From a virus, in IMG/VR virus record IMGVR_UViG_3300031576_001280, positions 1-21,802 of that record: 21,802 bases of DNA, one strand, 5' to 3'. The translations under genes were made by a program, and so were the position numbers. Within the stretch, counting starts at the first letter, position 1. Every line of letters begins with the position of its first letter. Positions 7,120 through 15,148 of this stretch are shown one piece after another. The notes below the pieces were generated by a model that searched no databases, had not been told where the DNA came from, and saw only the letters and a program-made list of their open reading frames with translations.

Positions 7120-8820
7120 TCACCGCTCCAAAAGGGCTATGGGGGGCTGGTTGGACGCGGCCACGGTCAGCGACCCGCAGGTAGCAGGGAAAGTTCCGGC
7201 GCTCCCGTTGTTGCCACCTTGGGCGAATCTCTTGTTCGCCTGCACGTTCAGCATGGAGATGGCCTGGCTCGGGATGCTGGTGGACCGGAGCGTCAGGGTC
7301 GTAGAATCCGTCGTCATCGCCAGAAAGTAGACGCCGGGGTTCAGCGTGACGGGACCACCGGAGATAGTCTTGGTCTTGACCCCCGCCACGTTGATATCCG
7401 GGCTGCCGCCGGCGGTCATGACGCCTGAGTTCAGCATGAGGCTCGAGCACGACGCGTCCCAGATCCCGAGACCAAGCGAAGTTCCTGCGCCGCTCGTCGC
7501 GACCACCTCAAAGCTCATCTGGTTCACCGTGACCGCGAAGGGCAGGACGAACTGCCAGACCCGCACGTTGTTTGCTCCGAACGTGTTTGTGGCGCCCGAC
7601 GACTGCGGCGCCTGGATCGTAACTGGGAAGAAATACCCCTGATCCACCGTGCCGACAAGGACCGGCTGCCAACCCTTGTCGAGACGACCGGAGCCATCGG
7701 CCTTTGGGATAGCGTTCGCCGCGGCTGTCGCCTGGGCTACTTCATCAGACCCACCGTTCTTGTGTGTCGGTGCGTGGGCCAGGGGGGTTCTGGCGTCGCT
7801 CAGGCGGGAATCGGAGTTGGTGACGTACTTGTTGCCGCTACCGGGAGTCCCAGAAGTGCCGGACAGGGCCGCCTTCTCGCCAGTGGTGGGCAGATTCGCT
7901 CCGTCGACGAGAGCCGACGTTGGCACCGTGGCCGGGTCCAGGCCAGCACCGGAGCCGAAGAACGTCTTCGCCTGTAATTCGGCCAGGTCATTGGCCCCGC
8001 TGTTCCACACCTTGAACCGGCTCTTGTTGCCGAAGAGCGTGATCCAGTCGTTTGATCCGGTGTTCGTTAGCGTCAAGAGATCCGTCGTACTTGCCTGGAT
8101 CGTTTGCGGCTGCAAGAAGACGTTCGCCTCATCCTTGTAGCCGGTCTGCACATGCTGGCGGGCTTTCGCCAGGGTTCCGGTCCATCCCAAGGTGTGCGTG
8201 CTGCCGGAGCTGGAGATCGTTACGTTCGTGTCGTTCGCAAAGGACTGGCTGCTGGAGTTGAGGCCGTTTATCGAGAGAATCCCGCTGCCCGCCGGCGAAG
8301 ACCACTTCAACCCCAGCGGGACCGATGAGTCGGCCGTGAGCACCTGGCCATTCAATCCAACCGGCAGCCGCCCCCAGGCCGTTCCAAATGCGATTACGTC
8401 GCCCTTCGCCGCCCCGAGGATGCTCAGCTGCGATAGGGCCACGCTGAGGGCCGGGGTCGGAACCGTGGTGACCGCCACGTCCTTGATCTTGAGCGGCGTG
8501 GCCGAAGTCGGAACCACCCAGTACTGCAGGTAGGTTCCTCGCGTGAGATAGAAGCGAACTGCGTAGGAGGTCCCGGATGGCGTGGCCGTATCGTTCGGTT
8601 CGAGCGTAATGTCGACGACGCCGTTGGTGATGGTCGCCGTCTGCTTGCTGGCCCCGATCGGTTCATTTCCAGGGGTGAAGAATGGCGTAAAGAGAGTGAC
8701 TTCGGCTCTCCCGCTGGCCGGCGTTCCGTCCGGGTACTTGACGGTGTCCTGAATCCTGGTGCCGGCTAACGCCAGAGCAGGCAACAGGACGAATGCCAGG
8801 ATTTCATTCGTGATTCGCAT
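7120..8820 (-). CDS. Tail-fibre-like protein with N-terminal signal peptide (566 aa)
   Basis: This protein sits between the tape measure and the hub genes, inside the tail operon, yet begins with a typical Sec signal peptide: an Arg at position 2, a hydrophobic core ILAFVLLPALALA, and an ALA-G cleavage site around residue 19. The next 100 residues form a beta-rich domain (GTRIQDTVKYPDG onward) that looks like an immunoglobulin or carboxypeptidase-regulatory fold. The middle carries a fibre-type linker, SDSRLSDARTPLAHAPTHKN followed by GGSD, a pattern often found in phage tail fibres. The C-terminal 190 or so residues are beta-rich, with two cysteines that could pair. ATG at 8820 has no Shine-Dalgarno; the bases just before it read CCTCCTC, the reverse of one, so translation may depend on coupling to the tape measure seven bases upstream. 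Role as a fibre or an exported surface protein is inferred. Confidence 0.6.
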   Translation of the reverse strand: MRITNEILAFVLLPALALAGTRIQDTVKYPDGTPASGRAEVTLFTPFFTPGNEPIGASKQTATITNGVVDITLEPNDTATPSGTSYAVRFYLTRGTYLQYWVVPTSATPLKIKDVAVTTVPTPALSVALSQLSILGAAKGDVIAFGTAWGRLPVGLNGQVLTADSSVPLGLKWSSPAGSGILSINGLNSSSQSFANDTNVTISSSGSTHTLGWTGTLAKARQHVQTGYKDEANVFLQPQTIQASTTDLLTLTNTGSNDWITLFGNKSRFKVWNSGANDLAELQAKTFFGSGAGLDPATVPTSALVDGANLPTTGEKAALSGTSGTPGSGNKYVTNSDSRLSDARTPLAHAPTHKNGGSDEVAQATAAANAIPKADGSGRLDKGWQPVLVGTVDQGYFFPVTIQAPQSSGATNTFGANNVRVWQFVLPFAVTVNQMSFEVVATSGAGTSLGLGIWDASCSSLMLNSGVMTAGGSPDINVAGVKTKTISGGPVTLNPGVYFLAMTTDSTTLTLRSTSIPSQAISMLNVQANKRFAQGGNNGSAGTFPATCGSLTVAASNQPPIALLER

Positions 8821-8827
8821 GAGGAGG

Positions 8828-11800
8828 TCAGCTCGTCAGCGTTCCTGGACTCAACTGCAAGCTCAGCATCTCGCGGCGGCCGGCGTTGGCTCGCGTGGCC
8901 GTCATCGTCGCGCCTTGAACCAGGCGTGGATTGTTGGCGATTGCCTGAACCGCTTCGCCCTGAAGCAGCGCCGTCGTGGCCGGCCCGTCGAGTTGGATCA
9001 CGATGGGTCCAGCGTTCTGCGGCGTCCCGGCACTGATGCGGTCGAGGCCGATAGTGGGCAGGCCGCCCAAGGAGGGCAGCGGGCTGGCGTTCGAGAAGCC
9101 GGGTTGCTGGTACAGGGAGCCGCCGCTTTCCACGAGCGTCACCGGTCTTGACGTGGCTGGCATTCCCGAGACCCGCTGGCCCGTGGCCATCGCGTAGAGT
9201 TCGATCAGATCGCGGATCTGTGGACTGCGGATCGCCACGTCAAGATTCCCGCCGAAGCCCTGCTTGGCAGTGTCCACGATCTGCCGCAGGATCGCTTTGT
9301 CCGAGATGGCGACACCGTAGATGGCCTTGATCTTCTCTCGCGCCTTCTCCTGGGCGCCCTTCACGAAGAGCCGGATGGTGCCGGCGATGGCCCCGGCGAT
9401 CGCACCGATGGCCGCGCCGACCGGGCCACCGAACTTGAAGCCGATCAGGGCGCCGCCGCCGGTGGTCATGGCGAGACCGGAAGCCCCGCCGCGCCGCAGA
9501 CCTTCCATGGCTAGGAGCGCGCCGCCCATCAATGCGGCGTCCGACTTGCCAATCGCCGACAGCTTTTGGCCCATCGTGGCCGCCTGCCAGGTGGTGGCCA
9601 TGCCCGGGCCGAGTTGTACGCTACCGCCGACGCCGAAGAACGACTTCAATCCGGGTACCATGCCGGCGAAGTTCGCGCCCCACGTGCTCGCGGTTCCCGC
9701 CGGGGAGCCACCCATCGAGACCGGTCCAGTGAACCCAACCGTGCCGCCCGGTGCGCCGGGAATGCCAAACCCTCCGAGGCCCGGCACGCCGCCGCCACCG
9801 AAGACTGGGACCGCGCCGATCCCCAGTAGGGTCCCGAGCCGCCCCAATGAACCGCCGCCCCCAACACCGCCTGGAGCAAGGGACACCCGGGTCCCCATGA
9901 ATAGTTGCATAAGCATGGCGGCCACCCGGCTGGTGATCACGTCCTTGATGGCCGTGAGCAGGGCGGTTTTCAGGGAATTTCCGATGGCCGACCAGATGGA
10001 TTGGGACTTGGTCAGCAGTGCGTCGAACACGCCCTCGGCTTGGCGCTTGAAGGACTCGAAGATCTGGCGGTTCTGGTCCCGGATCGCCTGCGTCTGCCGG
10101 ATGGCGGCGTTCTCGCGGGCGGCGGCGATGGCCGCGTCGGTCTGTTCTGACATCTGCTGCCGGATGTCCTCGCGCTGCTGGGTTAGTTCGGCGATCCGTT
10201 GGTTGATTCGCTCGGCCGTGTAGCCCAGTGAGCGCAGGCGGGACTGCTCCTCCAGCGCCATGCGGAAGGTCTCCATGTCGAACAGGCGCAGCTTGATCTC
10301 GTGGACCTTTTCGAGGTACTCGACCTCGATCTCCATCTTGCGCTGCTCGACGGCGAGCTTCTGCCGGAGCGTCTGGGCATCGGCCGCTTCGAGCGCGCGC
10401 ACCTGGGCGTCGCGGGAGAACCCAGCACGCTGCTCCTCAAAGCCATAGACCTTTTCCAGGTGCTCGACGGCTTTGGTCGCCACGTCTTCCTCGTATTGAA
10501 GGCGCTTCTGGTAGAGGTCCGACTCCCAGGCGAGCCGCTGCTGGATAGCCTCCTGCTGCTCCTTCAGGTACGCGGCCATCTCCTCCTTCTGCATCGCCCG
10601 GACCTTGGCGCTCAGTTCCCGCTCGAGGTTGGCCCGTGTCTCTGCCAACAGCGTGAACTTGTGCAGCGCGCCCTTTTCGTCGACGAACGTGCTGTACTTG
10701 AGGGCATCCCTTTGGACTTCGAGCAGTGCCTTGGCCGGGCCCTTGATGGACGCCTGTTCAGCCTGGAGCGCCGCCTCAGCCGAACTCCGGACCGCCTCCA
10801 TCTGCTTTTTGCGGATCTCGCGGGCCAGTTTGAGCTGCTCTTCGGTGGGCCCAGTGTCGAGTTTCAGCTTTGGGAGGTTTTCCCCGAAGATCCAGTCCTC
10901 CTTCCCCAAGAGCTTACGTTTGCCGCCTGTAAGCGCCTCGCGGATGTCTCCCTCCGTGAAGCCCATCTCCTTCATCTGGGCAGCCGTCTTGCCCTGGCGC
11001 ATCGCGTCGATGATCTGGGCCTTCTTGATGGTCTCCCCGAGCGATTCGTTCAGCTGGTCGAGCTTCTTCTTCTCGTTCCAGAGGACCAGTCCGAAAACCG
11101 CCACACCGGCCGTGAGCAGAGCGAAGGGGTTCGCGGCGACCCACGCGCCGATGGCAGCGAGCCGAAACGCCTGAAGCGCCTTCACGACCGACAGGATCTT
11201 GGGCGCGACCTCGTAGGCCACGATGACGATGGCGATGTTCTTGATGGCTTCGGCGAGCGTGGTGAGGTGCCCCACATTGTCTTTGGCCCACTGCGCGAGA
11301 TCCTTCAACGTGCCCAGGAACTTCTTGTACTCTTCCTGGAAGTGCGCGCCGAGCTCCTCCTGCAAGTCGTGGAACTCCCGCTTCAGTCCCTTCAGCATCG
11401 ACTCGGCTTCGCCGGACGCGGCGGCGTGGGCGCCCTGGATCTTTGCGCCTTCGCGCATCACGGCGTTGTAGCGGACCTGTTTCTCTTCCGCCTCCGTGAG
11501 GGCGCGGCCCAGTTTCAGTTCCTGGAGCGTGACGTCCTTCTGGAAATCCACGAAGATGCCCATGCTTCTCAGACCGCGCGAAGCACCCGATTCGATGGCC
11601 TGAATAATGCCTTCGATAGCCTGCCCCGCAGACACGTTTTCAATCGCCGCCGCGTCTTTGGCGAGCTTCGCCAAGCCCTCGGCTTTCGACAGTTCCAAGC
11701 CGGCGATTATCAGCCGGTCAATCGCATGCAATGCCTCTTCGTTTTCGAAACCGATCCGCTGGATGGCCTCGGCATATCTCATGGCCTCACCGGCACTCTG

Positions 11801-12112
11801 CCCGTGCGCGCGGGCCAGCTGCTGGGTGACAACGGTCATGCGGGACACCTGGGCGGCGGCCTGGACCGCGCCGACCGTCCAGTCCTTGGCCCAAGTGAGC
11901 GCGGTTTTGATGACGTCGGCGAGGAGGTTGCCAGCGGTCGCGCCCTTCACCATGCTCGCCGTCATCCCGTCGATGCCCTGCGAAGCGCCCTTGGCCGCGC
12001 TGACGGCGGTGGTCTCGATGCTCGACAGTCCGGCGTTCACGCTCTTGATGGAGACATTGGCCTTGTCGGCGTCGACCTGGATGACGAGTTGAAGGGTGTT
12101 AGCGGCGGCCAT
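8828..12112 (-). CDS. Tail tape measure protein
   Basis: This 1094-residue protein determines tail length and is ejected with the DNA; it corresponds to lambda gpH. It has the usual tape-measure layout. The N-terminal 280 residues are Ala-rich and helical. Hydrophobic segments at about 290-350 (including IAIVIVAYE and FALLTAGVAVFGLVLW) could span a membrane. A long charged coiled coil covers about 415-690, rich in Glu, Gln, Arg and Lys. A Gly/Pro-rich flexible region follows at 735-880, and a second Gly/Ala hydrophobic stretch lies near 885-915 (VGAAIGAIAGAIAGTI). Its ATG overlaps the end of the frameshifted chaperone frame by 14 bases, typical for this gene pair. Tube length scales with tape length; about 1100 residues suggests a tail somewhat longer than lambda's, if the usual proportion holds. 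Confidence 0.92.
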   Translation of the reverse strand: MAAANTLQLVIQVDADKANVSIKSVNAGLSSIETTAVSAAKGASQGIDGMTASMVKGATAGNLLADVIKTALTWAKDWTVGAVQAAAQVSRMTVVTQQLARAHGQSAGEAMRYAEAIQRIGFENEEALHAIDRLIIAGLELSKAEGLAKLAKDAAAIENVSAGQAIEGIIQAIESGASRGLRSMGIFVDFQKDVTLQELKLGRALTEAEEKQVRYNAVMREGAKIQGAHAAASGEAESMLKGLKREFHDLQEELGAHFQEEYKKFLGTLKDLAQWAKDNVGHLTTLAEAIKNIAIVIVAYEVAPKILSVVKALQAFRLAAIGAWVAANPFALLTAGVAVFGLVLWNEKKKLDQLNESLGETIKKAQIIDAMRQGKTAAQMKEMGFTEGDIREALTGGKRKLLGKEDWIFGENLPKLKLDTGPTEEQLKLAREIRKKQMEAVRSSAEAALQAEQASIKGPAKALLEVQRDALKYSTFVDEKGALHKFTLLAETRANLERELSAKVRAMQKEEMAAYLKEQQEAIQQRLAWESDLYQKRLQYEEDVATKAVEHLEKVYGFEEQRAGFSRDAQVRALEAADAQTLRQKLAVEQRKMEIEVEYLEKVHEIKLRLFDMETFRMALEEQSRLRSLGYTAERINQRIAELTQQREDIRQQMSEQTDAAIAAARENAAIRQTQAIRDQNRQIFESFKRQAEGVFDALLTKSQSIWSAIGNSLKTALLTAIKDVITSRVAAMLMQLFMGTRVSLAPGGVGGGGSLGRLGTLLGIGAVPVFGGGGVPGLGGFGIPGAPGGTVGFTGPVSMGGSPAGTASTWGANFAGMVPGLKSFFGVGGSVQLGPGMATTWQAATMGQKLSAIGKSDAALMGGALLAMEGLRRGGASGLAMTTGGGALIGFKFGGPVGAAIGAIAGAIAGTIRLFVKGAQEKAREKIKAIYGVAISDKAILRQIVDTAKQGFGGNLDVAIRSPQIRDLIELYAMATGQRVSGMPATSRPVTLVESGGSLYQQPGFSNASPLPSLGGLPTIGLDRISAGTPQNAGPIVIQLDGPATTALLQGEAVQAIANNPRLVQGATMTATRANAGRREMLSLQLSPGTLTS

Positions 12113-12425
12113 GGGTTTGTTCGCGCTCGAGTCGATCTCGCTCCTCCTCGACGAGCAGCATGGTGTAGAACTCGTCCGCGGCTATCTCATCGAGGCCGAC
12201 TCCAACGCCCAGCTTGAGTGCGGCGCGAAGATCGAGTGCCCGGCGGATCAACTGGCCCGGTTCGGAGAATTGCGCTGCGTCGAGCCGGTCGAGGGGACAG
12301 TGGTCGCAGCGGCCACCGTCATCCGGGGCATCCGGACACAGACCCGGATCGCACAGTTCCTCCCGCCGCAGGGCCCAGTGAATCAGGAACCGGAGGGAGG
12401 GCTGCTCGGGCCACTCCCCGTTTGA
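12099..12425 (-). CDS. Tail assembly chaperone, -1 frameshift extension (GT-like)
   Basis: This open frame has no ATG, GTG or TTG until well past its middle, but translates into a convincing protein that fills the otherwise empty gap before the tape measure. It lies in the -1 frame relative to the G-like ORF, is open through at least the last 150 bases of that ORF, and ends with TAA 14 bases inside the tape-measure gene. In lambda the same position holds T, made only as a gpGT fusion by -1 slippage. If slippage occurs at the TTT codon, the fusion has 314 residues, of which 108 come from this frame. The extension includes RFLIHWALRREEL, then four cysteines spaced C-x4-C-x9-C-x2-C that may bind zinc, then an acidic helical tail. 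The start given is the likely slip point, not an initiation codon. Expression mechanism is inferred from layout. Confidence 0.8.
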   Translation of the reverse strand, partial: SNGEWPEQPSLRFLIHWALRREELCDPGLCPDAPDDGGRCDHCPLDRLDAAQFSEPGQLIRRALDLRAALKLGVGVGLDEIAADEFYTMLLVEEERDRLEREQTHGRR

Positions 12426-13042
12426 AAACTTGCTGTGCTGTCCTCCTGGAATCCAGCGTCCAGCGCGTCGATGGTCGCTTTCACGGTGACCGCCTGGTGG
12501 ATGATGGGGACCGCGCCGGCATAACCCTCGGTCGACTGCGTAAGCCTCCCGTAGAGCGAGCCGGCGGCAGCGAGGTTGATCGTGAGTTCCTGCTTGTTGA
12601 AGGGCAGATCCAGCACGCGCGCGAAGCCGCGCCGGTATTCGATCACGTCCTTGGCGCTCGGCATCCGCAGGAGATGAGCGGTCAGGCCGCCGGGAACCCG
12701 CAGGCTCACCCGAAACGCGCCGGCCTCCGGAAGAACGTCGTCCACGTCCGCCTGGCTGAGTTGTTCGATGATCCGGCTCGCCTCGAATGCGTCGACCTCC
12801 GGGCCTTCCTCAACCCGGATCTTGGCGAGCAGCACGGAGTCCACATCCTCGGAGCTTGGAATGACCGTCTCGGAGATCCCGCGGCCCAACTGCTTGATGA
12901 TGATCTTCCGGCGCCTCTGCCGCTCCGTCCATTCCTCGTCAGTCGGAAACCGGACCTTGACGGTCTTTGTCCCTTCGGCCGAACGAAGCTGGACCTCCAC
13001 TTGCCGTCCAGCGTCAAACACAGCCTTCTTTTGCTCTTCCAT
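12383..13042 (-). CDS. Tail assembly chaperone (G-like), 219 aa
   Basis: This ORF lies between the tail tube and the tape measure, where lambda-type phages encode the chaperone that coats the tape measure during tail assembly. The frame is open upstream to 13141, but the start at 13042 is preferred: AGGAGG lies six bases before this ATG, overlaps the stop codon of the tube gene, and the resulting protein begins MEEQKKAVFDAG. Residues 1-60 are charged (TDEEWTERQRRRKII), the middle is alpha/beta, and the last 25 residues are Ser/Gly/Pro-rich low complexity, typical of a tail encoded beyond a frameshift site. I see no enzyme motif. The identification rests mainly on position, size and the partner frame that follows in -1. 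Confidence 0.75.
   Translation of the reverse strand: MEEQKKAVFDAGRQVEVQLRSAEGTKTVKVRFPTDEEWTERQRRRKIIIKQLGRGISETVIPSSEDVDSVLLAKIRVEEGPEVDAFEASRIIEQLSQADVDDVLPEAGAFRVSLRVPGGLTAHLLRMPSAKDVIEYRRGFARVLDLPFNKQELTINLAAAGSLYGRLTQSTEGYAGAVPIIHQAVTVKATIDALDAGFQEDSTASFQTGSGPSSPPSGS
12394..12447 (-). promoter_or_regulatory. Probable programmed -1 frameshift signal
   Basis: Within the G/GT overlap lies an internal Shine-Dalgarno-like AGGAGG (12442-12447). Thirteen bases further on is T-TTT-C (12424-12428), where a Phe tRNA can slip back one base without mismatch, and shortly after G-GGG-A (12415-12419), which allows the same for a Gly tRNA. GGGGAG (12414-12419) can pair with CTCCCT (12394-12399), one pair being G-U, around a 14-base loop. 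An upstream Shine-Dalgarno and a downstream stem are the known stimulators of -1 shifting, as in dnaX. No canonical X-XXY-YYZ heptamer is present, so the exact slip site is uncertain. Confidence 0.5.
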
Positions 13043-13052
13043 AGCTGACCTC

Positions 13053-14087
13053 CTATTGGCAGATGCCATCGGTGTTGCACAGCGCCACGGCCGAGAGAAC
13101 GCCGTTGGTCGCGTCGTATTGCGGCTGGCACTCAACGGCAACCGTGACCAGCCCGTCCGTATCGCCCACCTCGGCAGCCGAGAAGCTGACCTTGTGGAAA
13201 GTCACCGTGAGCTTGTTATTGGCGTCGTACTGCAACGCGATCACAGCGGTCCCGGTGGTCTGGTTCTTCAGGCTGGTCAGTTCCGGCGAACCGCTGGCGA
13301 ATCGTGCCACGAACTTCAAACTCCCCTGGCGGTTGCCGCACTCCAGGCGCCCGCGAATCGCTCCCGAGGTGGCATCACCCGCGCTCTGGAAGCCAGAGCC
13401 GGGGAAAAACCCTGCATCGAGGCGAATGTTGTTCTTCCAGCCGAAGTCCAGCGAGACGATGTTCTTGTTGGTGACGTAGTCAACGCTGTTGATGGTGAGG
13501 GTGAGCGAAGCTGAAGGCAGCAGCTTCTCTACGGTTGCGGCCGGGAGTGTGATCCCAGATGGTTCCGTGAGCTTGCCCGAGCTGACGAACTCGATGTTGA
13601 TCTTGCTGTTGGCGCGGCCCGGCCCCGAGCCGACCATAATGGTCCAGCCCTCAACGGCACACCCCACGGCCATCCGGTCGATGACTGACGAACCGCCCGG
13701 CCGGATCTGCTCGATGAAGCTGAAATACGGCAGTTCGATTCCGTCGGCAGTTGGGTTGAGCGGCGTGCACGTGTAGGTGAAGTTGGGAGTCGCGCCGCTC
13801 TTGACCACCTTGCCGAGGCCGAACGCCATGGCCCAGGCGGCGATGTCGGAACTCAGGTACTTCTCGATCGTGCCCGCGATGTCCCAGGAAGTCTTGAAGA
13901 CCTGCGTCGCAAACTCGTGGCCTTTGCCAAACTCCTCGGCGTCGCTCTCGGTGTTGAGTTTCGGGTTGGCAAGCGCCGCGTTCAGCTTCTTCAGTTGCCA
14001 GATGTTGGCGACCAGGTTGGCTGTGGCGATGTCGGTCTGCTTGCCCTTGCCAAAACCGATCAGGATTTCACGAATGTTCGCGGACAT
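13053..14087 (-). CDS. Major tail tube protein (V-like)
   Basis: This 344-residue protein most likely forms the tail tube, polymerising in rings around the tape measure. It begins with a helical segment (IREILIGFGKGKQTDIATAN) and continues as alternating strands with GxF, NITSxx-like and SLDFGWKNN motifs, as in the large two-domain tube proteins of siphoviruses. It sits directly upstream of the chaperone/tape-measure block, the position of lambda V. ATG at 14087 is preceded at nine bases by AGGAGG, so high expression is expected, fitting a major structural protein. The start region overlaps the last 20 bases of a tiny upstream gene. The last residues contain several cysteines (VAVECQPQYD, ALCNTDGICQ), unusual for a tube protein. 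Family assignment is by pattern and context. Confidence 0.82.
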   Translation of the reverse strand: MSANIREILIGFGKGKQTDIATANLVANIWQLKKLNAALANPKLNTESDAEEFGKGHEFATQVFKTSWDIAGTIEKYLSSDIAAWAMAFGLGKVVKSGATPNFTYTCTPLNPTADGIELPYFSFIEQIRPGGSSVIDRMAVGCAVEGWTIMVGSGPGRANSKINIEFVSSGKLTEPSGITLPAATVEKLLPSASLTLTINSVDYVTNKNIVSLDFGWKNNIRLDAGFFPGSGFQSAGDATSGAIRGRLECGNRQGSLKFVARFASGSPELTSLKNQTTGTAVIALQYDANNKLTVTFHKVSFSAAEVGDTDGLVTVAVECQPQYDATNGVLSAVALCNTDGICQ

Positions 14088-14217
14088 CTTCGGTTACCTC
14101 CTCGGGCGGGTCACACTGGCTCCAGCCCTGAACGAGCAGCGGTACCAGGATCTCGGGTGTTGCTTCCACTTCCTTCGGCTCGCCGCCCTCTGGGCCGCGC
14201 ATCCAGACTTTTGGCAT
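14068..14217 (-). CDS. Small phage protein, 49 aa, unknown function
   Basis: This short ORF fills the gap between the terminator-like and tube genes. Its ATG shares one base with the TGA of the upstream gene (TGATG), and its own TGA lies 20 bases inside the tube gene, so it is translationally linked on both sides. It begins MPKVWMRGPEGGEPKEVEA and continues TPEILVPLLVQGWSQCDPPE, ending in an acidic stretch. Small proteins that open with a strand such as K-V-x-M-x-G-P-x-G and continue to a short helix ending in GW are common accessory ORFs in phage structural clusters, which is why I accept it. Its role is unknown; it might simply couple translation. Confidence 0.55.
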   Translation of the reverse strand: MPKVWMRGPEGGEPKEVEATPEILVPLLVQGWSQCDPPEEVTEDVREHS

Positions 14218-14690
14218 CAGTCATCTCCAATCTCGGTGAACGACATGGAAACCTCGAAATAGTCCAACCCCTCGGCGTCGGTGGCGCGATGGATCGACGG
14301 CACGTCCATCGGGTAGCAGGACTGGTGGACTGTCGAATTGATCATGGGGGTCCCCGTGCCTGCAGGGAGGCCCTTCGTCAACAGCCGAAACAGCCGGTAG
14401 TAGGCCGTGGGAGGCTCTTTATCAAACGTCTCGTGAGCGCGCAGATAGAGCGCGACCTGATGTTTCCACGTCTCGTTGCCGCCGAAGCTGCCCGGCGCCG
14501 TCCCCTGCCAGGCGACCATGATGGAGGGCGCCGGCATCTGATGTATGGCAAGCGCGAGGCTGACTTTCTTCGGGTATTGGTCGTGGTAAGCGTAGATCCG
14601 GCTGGTGTCGCCGTCCATTTCCAAGACCAGTTCAGGGATGTCCCGAAGCAGGGTTACCAGGGAATCGATAATGGCCGAAGGATCAATCAT
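14217..14690 (-). CDS. Tail terminator-like minor tail protein (U-like)
   Basis: This 157-residue protein lies between the completion protein and the tube gene, matching lambda U, which caps the tail and joins it to the head. It opens with an amphipathic helix (IIDSLVTLLRDIPEL), followed by a YAYHDQYPKKVSL segment, a central strand PSIMVAWQG, a KHQVALYLRA strand and a C-terminal YFEVSMSFTEIGDD strand. This alpha/beta order is that of the tail-terminator fold. Its ATG overlaps the upstream stop by four bases (ATGA), the usual sign of coupled translation. Assignment is by fold pattern and synteny; sequence identity to lambda U is not obvious. Confidence 0.65.
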   Translation of the reverse strand: MIDPSAIIDSLVTLLRDIPELVLEMDGDTSRIYAYHDQYPKKVSLALAIHQMPAPSIMVAWQGTAPGSFGGNETWKHQVALYLRAHETFDKEPPTAYYRLFRLLTKGLPAGTGTPMINSTVHQSCYPMDVPSIHRATDAEGLDYFEVSMSFTEIGDD

Positions 14691-15142
14691 CGCTGTTTCC
14701 CGCCGAGTGCCTTCTCAAGGACGAGGCGTCTGATGTTCTCCTGAAACACCCGGCGCGCGGCCTCCGTTACCGCCGCGCGGTTCTTGGGCGAAAACACCAG
14801 CCAGGGCTCGATCTTCTGGTTAGCCCACGCTTTGATGCGCTCCTTCCGCGAAGTCACGTTGGCTTTGGCCGAGTTCTCGCTCACGGTGCGGAGCGAGAGG
14901 TTCCGCAGCATATTGCCGGTGAAGGTCAGATTGCGGCGGTTGCCCAACCCGAGCTTGGTTTTGCGGATCGCGTACCGCTTCGTCAGCGGCTTGGCCGGCC
15001 CATCACCGGCGCCGAGAGCTGCCGTGATGCGGTTCTTCACCGTTGCCACACCCACGGTCCCGATCTTCACCATCTGGTGCTGGCGAAAGTTCAGGTGATC
15101 GAGGACGATCTGCTTCTTCTGCCAGATGCGAACACTGGGCAT
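14687..15142 (-). CDS. Tail completion / virion morphogenesis protein (Z- or HK97 gp10-like)
   Basis: This 151-residue, strongly basic protein occupies the position of lambda Z. A long N-terminal helix region (QIVLDHLNFRQHQMVKIG) leads into a loop rich in Lys and Arg, then TFTGNMLRNLSLR, which recalls the TGxLRxSI signature of HK97 gp10 and Mu gpG-type morphogenesis proteins. The centre holds WLVFSPKNRAAVTEA, and the C-terminus is a basic helix (IRRLVLEKALGGKQR). Such proteins sit at the head-tail interface and are needed for stable joining. ATG at 15142 starts six bases after the stop of the upstream gene, with no strong ribosome site, and its end overlaps the next gene. The exact family is uncertain. 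Confidence 0.62.
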   Translation of the reverse strand: MPSVRIWQKKQIVLDHLNFRQHQMVKIGTVGVATVKNRITAALGAGDGPAKPLTKRYAIRKTKLGLGNRRNLTFTGNMLRNLSLRTVSENSAKANVTSRKERIKAWANQKIEPWLVFSPKNRAAVTEAARRVFQENIRRLVLEKALGGKQR

Positions 15143-15148
15143 AGCGAA

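Noticed and set aside
10301-12217. Long plus-strand open frame (638 codons) opposite the tape measure gene
   Set aside because: It is a GC-rich antisense shadow: the protein lacks recognisable domains, is full of Leu/Arg/Asp repeats mirroring the coiled coil on the other strand, and the minus-strand gene is certain.
12383-13141. Longer version of the G-like chaperone starting at 13141
   Set aside because: The added residues overlap the tube gene's coding end; the start at 13042 has AGGAGG at six bases.
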